A DNA stretch of 64,000 nt. It comes from Streptomyces regalis. Lineage in GTDB: Bacteria > Actinomycetota > Actinomycetes > Streptomycetales > Streptomycetaceae. The notes under the pieces were generated by a model. It saw only the letters and a program-made list of their open reading frames with translations. It did not search any database and was not told where the DNA came from. Below are positions 57,746 to 64,000 of this stretch, piece after piece; positions within the stretch are counted from its first letter, which is position 1, and each line of letters begins with the position of its first letter. The stretch covers positions 10,772-74,771 of the forward strand of contig NZ_LLZG01000277.1 in NCBI RefSeq assembly GCF_001509475.1, read 5' to 3'. The position numbers were made by a program, and so were the translations under genes.

Positions 57746-58858
57746 GTGCGCGACACCCTGCTCATCGCCCTCTTCGCCTTCCTCGGCGCCGCCGCGGCCG
57801 GCCTGCTCGGCGCGCTCGTGCTCATGCTGATCCGGCGCCGCTCCCTCATCGCGCACCTCGCCGTGGTGGTCGGCGTCGCCGTCGCCGCGATGCTCGCCGG
57901 CACCCTCGCGGTCTGCCAGGCGATGTTCCTGTCCGGGCACGACCTGACCGTGGTCACGACCGTCGTCGCCATGGCCGCCGTCGTCTCCCTGGCCACCGCC
58001 CTGCTGCTCGGCCGCTGGGTCGCCGCCCGCAGCCGCGCCCTCGCGCTCGCCGCCCGCTCCTTCGGCGACGGCGGCGACTTCACCTCGCCCGACGGCCCCG
58101 CCACCGCCGAACTCGCCGCGCTGAGCCGCGAGTTGGAGGCGACCAGCGTCAGACTCGCCGAGTCCCGCGAGCGCGAGCGGGCTCTGGAGTCCTCCCGGCG
58201 TGAACTCGTCGCCTGGATCTCCCACGACCTGCGCACCCCGCTGGCCGGCCTGCGCGCGATGGCGGAAGCCCTGGAGGACGGGGTCGCCGCCGAACCCGAC
58301 CGCTACCTCAAACAGATCCGCATGGAGGTCGAGCGCCTCAACGGCATGGTCGGTGACCTCTTCGAGCTGTCCCGTATCCACGCCGGCGCCCTGACGCTCT
58401 CGCTCGCCCGGATGTCCCTGTACGACCTCGTCGGCGACGCCCTCTCGGGTGCGGACGCGCTGGCCCGCGAACACGGGGTCCGGCTCGTCGGCGAAGGGGT
58501 CGAACCGGTGCCGGTGCAGGTGGACGGCAGGGAGATGAGCCGGGTGCTGGGCAACCTGCTGGTCAACGCCATCCGCCGCACCCCGGCCGACGGCACGGTC
58601 GCCGTCGCCGCCGAACGCGTCCCCGAGGGCGTGGTGCTGTCCGTCACCGACAGCTGCGGCGGGATCCCCGAGGAGGACCTGCCCCGCGTCTTCGACACCG
58701 GCTGGCGCGGCACCCACGCCCGCACACCTCCGGCCGGCGCGGGGCTCGGCCTCGCCATCGTGCGGGGCATCGTCGAGGCGCACGACGGACGGGCCACGGT
58801 ACGGAACGTCCCCGGTGGCTGCCGCTTCGAGGTGGTGCTGCCCGCTGCCGCTTCCTGA
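57746..58858 (+). CDS. sensor histidine kinase
   Basis: A 370-residue kinase with two N-terminal helices (LLIALFAFLGAAAAGLLGAL and a second about 45-70) and a third near 75-95, a HAMP-like segment, and HisKA with WISHDLRTPLAGLRAM. The ATPase has NLLVNAIRRTP (N-box), GGIPEEDLPRVFDTG and GAGLGLAIVRGIV. It has almost no extracytoplasmic loop, so it may sense membrane state. GTG 57746 has AGGAGG 7 nt before it; the earlier GTG 57740 overlaps the regulator stop but is too close to that site. The stop lies within a 15-bp hairpin. Confidence 0.9.
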   Translation: MRDTLLIALFAFLGAAAAGLLGALVLMLIRRRSLIAHLAVVVGVAVAAMLAGTLAVCQAMFLSGHDLTVVTTVVAMAAVVSLATALLLGRWVAARSRALALAARSFGDGGDFTSPDGPATAELAALSRELEATSVRLAESRERERALESSRRELVAWISHDLRTPLAGLRAMAEALEDGVAAEPDRYLKQIRMEVERLNGMVGDLFELSRIHAGALTLSLARMSLYDLVGDALSGADALAREHGVRLVGEGVEPVPVQVDGREMSRVLGNLLVNAIRRTPADGTVAVAAERVPEGVVLSVTDSCGGIPEEDLPRVFDTGWRGTHARTPPAGAGLGLAIVRGIVEAHDGRATVRNVPGGCRFEVVLPAAAS

Positions 58859-58875
58859 AGGCGGGCAGCACCACC
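58831..58875. terminator. 15-bp hairpin overlapping the kinase stop
   Basis: GGTGGTGCTGCCCGC (58831-58845) and GCGGGCAGCACCACC (58861-58875) pair perfectly over a 15-nt loop that contains the kinase TGA. It serves the kinase operon and faces the convergent epimerase gene. Confidence 0.78.
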
Positions 58876-58900
58876 GGTCCGAGGCAGACTCCGAGGCAGA

Positions 58901-59911
58901 CTACGCCCCCCGCAATCCGGCTTCCGCGAACTCCCGCATCCCCTCCGCGAACCCCACCTCGGGCTTCCACCCCAGCTCCGCCCGCAGCCGCGAGGAGTCC
59001 GCCGTGATGTGCCGTACGTCGCCCAGCCGGTACTCCCCGGTCACCACTGGCTCGGGCCCGCCGTACGCCGCCGCGAGCGCCCGTGCCATCTCGCCGACGG
59101 TGTGCGGGTCGCCGCTGCCGGTGTTGTACGCCGTGAGCGCGCCCTGCGGCAGGACCGCCGAACCCGCCTCCAGCGTGGCCACGTTGGCGGCGGCCACATC
59201 CCGTACGTGGACGAAGTCCCGGCGCTGGCAACCGTCCTCGAAGACCCGCGGGGCCTCACCGCGTGCGAGTGCCGAGCGGAAGAAGGAGGCGACCCCGGCG
59301 TAGGGGGTGTCGCGGGGCATGCCCGGGCCGTAGACGTTGTGGTAGCGCAGCGACACCGCCGTACCGCCCGTCGCGCGCGCCCACGCCGCCGCCAGGTGCT
59401 CCTGGGCGAGCTTGGTCGTCGCGTACACGTTGCGGGGATCGGCCGGGGCGTCCTCCGCGACCAGGCCGGGCGCGAGGTCGGCGCCGCACACCGGGCAGGG
59501 CGGCTCGAAGCGCCCCGCCTTCAGGTCGGCGACGGCACGCGAGCCCGGCCGCACGACGCCGTGCCGTGCACACGCGTACCGCCCCTCCCCGTACACCACC
59601 ATCGACCCGGCCAGCACCAGCCGCGGTACGCCCGCGTCGGCCATGGCGGTGAGCAGTACGGCCGTGCCGAGGTCGTTGCGGGAGACGTACTCGGCGGCAT
59701 CGGAAAACCCGACGCCGAGGCCGACCATCGCGGCCTGGTGGCACACCGCGTCGACGCCGGTCAGGGCGTCGCGGACGGTGGACGGGTTGCGTACGTCCGA
59801 TTCGGGGTCGGCACGGACGTCGTACACGACGGGCTCGTGCCCGTGCGCGGTGAGCGCCTCGACGACATGGGATCCGATGAACCCGGCACCGCCGGTGACC
59901 AGTACACGCAT
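58901..59911 (-). CDS. NAD-dependent sugar epimerase/dehydratase with a Cys/His insert
   Basis: Extended short-chain dehydrogenase of 336 residues: VTGGAGFIGSHV (NAD loop), Ser103, and YATTK (Tyr163, Lys167). Between Ser103 and Tyr163 is an insert of about 40 residues holding Cys114, His117, Cys139 and Cys142 (CPVC), spaced like a zinc knuckle. The substrate is probably a nucleotide sugar, possibly feeding the glycosyltransferases at 55-57 kb. Confidence 0.87.
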   Translation of the reverse strand: MRVLVTGGAGFIGSHVVEALTAHGHEPVVYDVRADPESDVRNPSTVRDALTGVDAVCHQAAMVGLGVGFSDAAEYVSRNDLGTAVLLTAMADAGVPRLVLAGSMVVYGEGRYACARHGVVRPGSRAVADLKAGRFEPPCPVCGADLAPGLVAEDAPADPRNVYATTKLAQEHLAAAWARATGGTAVSLRYHNVYGPGMPRDTPYAGVASFFRSALARGEAPRVFEDGCQRRDFVHVRDVAAANVATLEAGSAVLPQGALTAYNTGSGDPHTVGEMARALAAAYGGPEPVVTGEYRLGDVRHITADSSRLRAELGWKPEVGFAEGMREFAEAGLRGA

Positions 59912-59963
59912 GCGCTCACGCTAGGGCGGCGAGCGGCGTTTGGGCCGTTCGGCGCCGGTCATG

Positions 59964-61418
59964 TCACAAGTCCGTAAGACGTCCGAGCGTGAGCGGGATC
60001 GTCACCGTGAACACCGTCGCCCCCGGCTCGCTGGTCAGGTCGATGCGGCCGCCGTGGGCGTGGACCAGGGACTGGGCCACCGCCAGGCCCAGGCCGCTGC
60101 CGCCGCGGTCGCGGCTGCGCGCCTTGTCGACGCGGTAGAAGCGGTCGAAGACGCGCTCCCGGTCGGCGGGTGGGATGCCGGGGCCGGCGTCGGCGATCCG
60201 GACCTGTGCCGTGCCGTTCGCGACCGAGACCGCCACGGAGACCTGCGTGCCGGTGGGCGTGTGCATCGCCGCGTTGGTGAGCAGGTTGTCCAGGACCTGG
60301 CGGATGCGCTGGGGGTCCAGGCGCAGTTTCAGGGAACCGGGACCGGGGGCCACCATCAGCGGGTGGTCGGCGTGGGTGACCCGGAACGCGTCCGCCGCCT
60401 GCTCGACCAGCTCCACCAGGTCCGCCTCCTGCGGGCGCAGCGGCGTCTCGACCTCCGCGGCGTCCAGGCGGGCGAGCAGCAGCAGGTCGTCGAGCAGGAA
60501 GCCCATGCGGGCGGCCTCCGCGCGCAGCCGGGCCAGGTGCTTGTCCCGCTCCTCGGGGGCGTTGGCGGCCGCGTACTGGAAGAGGTCGGCATAGCCCCGC
60601 ACCGACATCAGCGGCGTGCGCAGCTCGTGCGAGGCGTCCGCCACGAAGCGGCGCAGACGCTGTTCCGCCTCCGCCCGCACCGCGAGGGAGTCGTCGATGT
60701 GCTCCAGCATCGTGTTGAACGCGGTGCGCAGCTCCTCGACCTCGGGCCCGCCGCTGCGCCCGTCGTGCCGCACCGACAGCCGCGCCGAGTCCGTCAGGTC
60801 GTGCGAGGTGATGCCGCGGGCGGTGTGCGCCATGTCGCTCAGCGGCTTCAGGCCCCGCCGCAGCATCCCCCGCCCGAAGACGACCAGGGCCAGCACCGCA
60901 AGCCCGAAGGTGACCACCTGGATCGTGATCAGCTGCCCGACGGTGTCCTCGATGTCCTCCATGGGCGCGGCGCTGACCAGCACCACACCGGGCTCGACCT
61001 CGCAGGCCCGCAGCCGGTACTCGCCCTCGCCCCGGAGGTGCTCGGTGCGCAGGAGCTCCGTATGGGCCGCGGTCTGCGCCTGGGCGAGGGCGGTGAAGTC
61101 GTCGACGTCCTCCGGCAGGTCGGCGGGGTCCTCGGGCTTGCGGAGCTCGGGTGTGCCGTCCGCCACGTCGTACACGGCGTAGAACCAGCTGTAGTACTTC
61201 TTGCCCGAAAGCGTGCCGTAGTCCGCGATGCTCTTGGACTGGGCGATCTGGCCCTGCGCCAGCGTGGTGTCGAGCTGGGCCGAGAGGTAGTCCCGCATGT
61301 ACGTCGTCAGGGCGGTGCCGACGACGCCGAACACGACCAGGGACAGCACCCCGAGACCCAGCGCCAGCCGGGTCCCGAGCCGCATCCCGCGGTACGCCCG
61401 GCGCAGCCGCCCGATCAC
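59964..61418 (-). CDS. sensor histidine kinase with extracytoplasmic domain
   Basis: A 484-residue kinase: helix 1 (LALGLGVLSLVVFGVVGTALT), an extracytoplasmic sensor of about 120 residues with a YYSWFYAVYDVADG motif, and helix 2 (VVTFGLAVLALVVFGRGM). A HAMP segment, HisKA (VADASHELRTPLMSVRGYA) and ATPase (NLLTNAAMHTP, GGSGLGLAVAQSL) follow. GTG 61418 overlaps the regulator stop. Partner of 61415-62122. Confidence 0.92.
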   Translation of the reverse strand: MIGRLRRAYRGMRLGTRLALGLGVLSLVVFGVVGTALTTYMRDYLSAQLDTTLAQGQIAQSKSIADYGTLSGKKYYSWFYAVYDVADGTPELRKPEDPADLPEDVDDFTALAQAQTAAHTELLRTEHLRGEGEYRLRACEVEPGVVLVSAAPMEDIEDTVGQLITIQVVTFGLAVLALVVFGRGMLRRGLKPLSDMAHTARGITSHDLTDSARLSVRHDGRSGGPEVEELRTAFNTMLEHIDDSLAVRAEAEQRLRRFVADASHELRTPLMSVRGYADLFQYAAANAPEERDKHLARLRAEAARMGFLLDDLLLLARLDAAEVETPLRPQEADLVELVEQAADAFRVTHADHPLMVAPGPGSLKLRLDPQRIRQVLDNLLTNAAMHTPTGTQVSVAVSVANGTAQVRIADAGPGIPPADRERVFDRFYRVDKARSRDRGGSGLGLAVAQSLVHAHGGRIDLTSEPGATVFTVTIPLTLGRLTDL

Positions 61419-62122
61419 TCGGCCGCCTGTCGGATCACGTACCCGAAGCCCCGCACGGTGTGGATCAGCGGCGCCCTGCCGTCGTCGCCGTCGTCGGGCT
61501 CGTCGAGCTTGCGGCGCAGCCGGCTGACGACCAGCTCGACGACGTTCGAGCGGCCGCCGAAGCCGTACTCCCACACATGGTCGAGGATCTGCGCCTTGGT
61601 CAGCACGGTCGGTGACTTGCGCATCAGATAGCGCAGCACCTCGTACTCGGTCGGCGTGAGCGTGAGCAGCTTGTCGCCGCGGCGCACCTCGCGGGTGTCC
61701 TCGTCCATCATCAGGTCGGCCACCCGAAGGACGGAACGCTGGAAGCCGGGCCCGGCGCTGCGCCGCAGCACGGTCCGCAGCCGGGCCATCAGCTCCTCCA
61801 CCGCGAACGGTTTGACCAGGTAGTCGTCACCGCCCCGGGTCAGCCCGGCCACCCGGTCGGCGACCCCGTCGCGGGCCGTCAGGAACACCACGGGCACCAT
61901 CGTCCCGGCGCCGCGCAGCCGGTCCAGGACGCCGAAACCGTCCACGTCGGGCAGCATCAGGTCCAGTACCACGATGTCCGGATGGAACTCGGCGGCCAGC
62001 CGCAGCGCCTCCTCGCCGGAGTTCGCGGTGACCGCCTCCCAGCCCTCGTAACGGGCGACCGTCGCGACGAGGTCGGCGATGGGCGGGTCGTCGTCCACGA
62101 CGAGAAGGCGTACTTTCTCCAC
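61415..62122 (-). CDS. OmpR-family response regulator
   Basis: A 235-residue regulator: LLVVDDDPPIADLVATVAR, VVLDLMLPDVDGFGV (phospho-Asp), LTARDGVADR, VKPFAVEEL and a C-terminal winged helix (TPTEYEVLRYLMRKSP, VVSRLRRKLDEPD). GTG 62122 is preferred because family members start VEKVRLL; GTG 62140 is an alternative. It lies divergent from the ferric-reductase-like gene and may control it. Confidence 0.92.
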   Translation of the reverse strand: MEKVRLLVVDDDPPIADLVATVARYEGWEAVTANSGEEALRLAAEFHPDIVVLDLMLPDVDGFGVLDRLRGAGTMVPVVFLTARDGVADRVAGLTRGGDDYLVKPFAVEELMARLRTVLRRSAGPGFQRSVLRVADLMMDEDTREVRRGDKLLTLTPTEYEVLRYLMRKSPTVLTKAQILDHVWEYGFGGRSNVVELVVSRLRRKLDEPDDGDDGRAPLIHTVRGFGYVIRQAAE

Positions 62123-62274
62123 CCGTTCATAGTGCGGCACCCGGCACCGGTCCTCGGGGGCGGGGAGGGCCCCGCGACCACATCGATAACCAGTTGAAAG
62201 AAGTACGACAGCTTTTCGACAGCTGCAGCGGGACAAGCTCGGTGTCCACAGACGAGATCAAGGAGCTGTCGCCC

Positions 62275-63612
62275 GTGACGACCGTCCAATCGCCCCCTGC
62301 GCCCCCCACGGCGATACGCCCCAGGGTGGTCGCCCGCACGGGCCTGTACGCCGTGCTGGCCGCGAACGTGGCCGTGGTCCTCTACTTCTTCTTCGCCGCC
62401 GGCTTCGCCTCGAACACGCTCATCGTGCTCGGCCGGCTCGCCGGCCTGTCCGGCGCGCTGCTCATGGCGTTCCAGCTGCTGCTGGTGGCCCGGCTGCCCT
62501 GGCTCGACCGCCGGATCGGCATGGACCGGCTGACCTCCTGGCACCGCTGGACCGGCTTCAGCGTCCTGTGGGCCCTCCTCGCGCACGCCGTGTTCATCAC
62601 CTTCGGCTACGCCGAGTCGTCCTCCCTGGACCCGGTCAACCAGCTGATCGACCTCGCCGAGACGATCGAGGGCGTGCTGCGCGCCGTCGTCGCGCTGGGG
62701 ATCATCATCGTGATCGGCGTCGTCTCGGCCCGGTTCGCGCGGCGCCGGCTGGCGTATGAGACGTGGCACTTCATCCACCTGTACACCTACGTCGCGGTGG
62801 TCCTGGCGTTCACGCACCAGGTGGCGGCCGGTACGTCCTTCACCTCCTCCTCGGCCGCCACGGCGTACTGGTACGCGGTGTGGGGCGTCGCCCTCGCCTC
62901 GGTCTTCGTCGGCCGGCTGGTCCTGCCGCTGTGGCGGAACTGGCGCCACCAGCTGCGCGTCTCCGCCGTCGTCGCCGAGTCCGACAACGTGGTCTCCGTC
63001 TACGTCACCGGCCGCGACCTGGACAAGCTGCCCGCGCGGGCCGGCCAGTTCTTCCTGTGGCGGTTCCTGACGAAGGACCGCTGGTGGCAGGCCAACCCGT
63101 TCTCCCTGTCGGCCGCCCCCGACGGCCGTACGCTGCGGCTCACCGCCAAGGCGGCCGGCGCCGGTTCGGCCGGCCTCAGGCACATCAAGGTCGGCACGCG
63201 CGTCTTCGCCGAGGGCCCCTACGGCGCCTTCACCACGATGCACCGCACCCGCCCGGAGGCCGTGCTCATCGCCGGCGGCGTCGGCGTCACCCCCATCCGG
63301 GCGCTGCTGGAGGAGCTGCACGGCCACGCGGTCGTGATCTACCGGGTCGCCACGGACCAGGACGCCGTCCTGTACGGCGAGCTGGTCGAGCTCGCCCACG
63401 CCAAGGGAGCCGAGCTGCACCTGGTGACCGGCCCGGCCGTCCCCGACAAGCTGGCCCCCGCCGAGCTGGCGCGCCTGGTTCCGGACATCACCGACCGGGA
63501 CATCTTCCTGTGCGGCCCGCCGCCCATGATGAACGCGGTGATCGGCAGCCTGCGCGAGCTGGGCGTGCCCAAGCAGCAGGTCCACTTCGAGCGTTTCAGC
63601 CTGGCCGGCTGA
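62275..63612 (+). CDS. ferric-reductase-like transmembrane flavoprotein
   Basis: A 445-residue protein with an N-terminal six-helix ferric-reductase-type membrane domain; paired His lie in SWHRWTGF/LLAHAVF and TWHFIHLYTYV/FTHQVAA (b-type haem ligands). A cytoplasmic FAD/NAD(P)H reductase domain follows: NPFSLSAAPDGRTL (FAD), IAGGVGVTPIRALLEEL and FLCGPPPMMNAVIG (NAD(P)H). It moves electrons from NAD(P)H across the membrane. GTG 62275 has AGGAGC 8 nt upstream; ATG 62194 is possible but lacks a site. FMN-binding gene follows in the same operon. Confidence 0.88.
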   Translation: MTTVQSPPAPPTAIRPRVVARTGLYAVLAANVAVVLYFFFAAGFASNTLIVLGRLAGLSGALLMAFQLLLVARLPWLDRRIGMDRLTSWHRWTGFSVLWALLAHAVFITFGYAESSSLDPVNQLIDLAETIEGVLRAVVALGIIIVIGVVSARFARRRLAYETWHFIHLYTYVAVVLAFTHQVAAGTSFTSSSAATAYWYAVWGVALASVFVGRLVLPLWRNWRHQLRVSAVVAESDNVVSVYVTGRDLDKLPARAGQFFLWRFLTKDRWWQANPFSLSAAPDGRTLRLTAKAAGAGSAGLRHIKVGTRVFAEGPYGAFTTMHRTRPEAVLIAGGVGVTPIRALLEELHGHAVVIYRVATDQDAVLYGELVELAHAKGAELHLVTGPAVPDKLAPAELARLVPDITDRDIFLCGPPPMMNAVIGSLRELGVPKQQVHFERFSLAG

Positions 63613-63631
63613 GAGGGACGGGAAAGACATC

Positions 63632-64000
63632 GTGAAGCGAGCAATACCTGTCCTGGTCCTCAGCATCGCGGGCCTGATCCCGGTCTGGCGCTACGAGCCG
63701 TCCCTCGGCACGGCCTCCACGGAAGCCGCCACACCGGCCTCGACACCCTCGGCGTCGTCCTCCGCCGCATCGGGTTCGGGTTCCGGCAGCACGGTCGTCA
63801 AGGGCTCGACCTTGCAGACCGAGAAGGGCCCCGTGCAGGTCCAGGTGACCTTCGAGGGCTCCAAGATAGCGTCGGTGAAGATGCTTCAGCAGCCGAATCA
63901 CCCGCAGACGACGGCGGCGGTGCCGAAGCTGATCGCGGAGACGTTGGAGGCGCAGAGCGCGGACATCGACACCGTCTCCGGTGCGACGATCACCAGTGAC
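63632..64000 (+). CDS. exported FMN-binding protein (3' end missing)
   Basis: The 123 visible codons show a signal or anchor (IPVLVLSIAGLIPVW), a Ser/Ala/Gly linker and an FMN-binding domain ending with DTVSGATITSD at the window edge. SGAT-T is the covalent flavinylation motif in which ApbE links FMN to Thr. It is probably the extracytoplasmic electron acceptor of the upstream membrane reductase. GTG 63632, with GAGAGGGA in front. An apbE gene may lie just beyond the right edge, but this is not visible. Confidence 0.86.
   Translation, partial: MKRAIPVLVLSIAGLIPVWRYEPSLGTASTEAATPASTPSASSSAASGSGSGSTVVKGSTLQTEKGPVQVQVTFEGSKIASVKMLQQPNHPQTTAAVPKLIAETLEAQSADIDTVSGATITSD

Overview
The window is high-GC actinobacterial chromosome. 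The codon bias, the many GTG starts, the dense 4-nt ATGA/GTGA operon overlaps and the gene content (zapE next to a RibD-type reductase, a SpoIIE-type phosphatase, Zur- and IdeR-type boxes) point to Streptomyces or a close relative. No phage, insertion sequence or CRISPR array was seen. All names come from reading translated sequence and motifs; no database search was run.

Layout. 1-11 kb is mostly core: a truncated beta-carbonic anhydrase, a small secreted protein, zapE with a clear terminator, a pyrimidine reductase, murC, msrB, a PP2C phosphatase, a protein-isoaspartate methyltransferase, a flippase-like membrane protein, and a 778-residue protein of unknown function. That last gene starts 4 nt after an odd tRNA-Pro(CGG) that lacks both conserved elbow elements. 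11-32 kb is a glycan-catabolic region: GH3 hexosaminidase, GH5_18-like beta-mannosidase, a BadF-type sugar kinase, a second GH3, a three-gene sugar ABC importer, a small parvulin-like protein with a His-rich tail, a GH38 alpha-mannosidase, an RpiR regulator, a SIS protein and a secreted GH84 fused to a beta-propeller. Related palindromic elements built on GGTGG(T)T...CCACC or GGTGG-TGATACATTC lie before most of these transcription units and suggest one regulon. The enzyme set resembles bifidobacterial N-glycan utilisation loci.

32-38 kb holds small envelope proteins, a large GAF-SpoIIE-HATPase phosphatase with a Crp-type site upstream, and a secreted tripeptidyl-aminopeptidase-like hydrolase. 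38.8-50.6 kb is the most striking part: a single-direction run of ten genes behind a near-consensus Zur box. It encodes an ATP-grasp ligase, a DUF4213/DUF364 protein, an SbnA-like PLP enzyme, a dipeptide epimerase, an MFS exporter, a methyltransferase and a complete Opp/Nik-type ABC importer. I read it as a biosynthesis, export and re-uptake system for a small amino-acid-derived metallophore, probably for zinc.

50.7-64 kb contains an iron-box-controlled DUF2470 protein, a polytopic membrane protein, a cytochrome-b/molybdopterin fusion oxidoreductase, a methyltransferase-glycosyltransferase trio, two two-component systems, a sugar epimerase with a Cys/His insert, and a ferric-reductase-like flavoprotein followed by a truncated FMN-binding protein. 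Strong hairpins separate several convergent units (1063-1087, 33104-33137, 50611-50674, 58831-58875).
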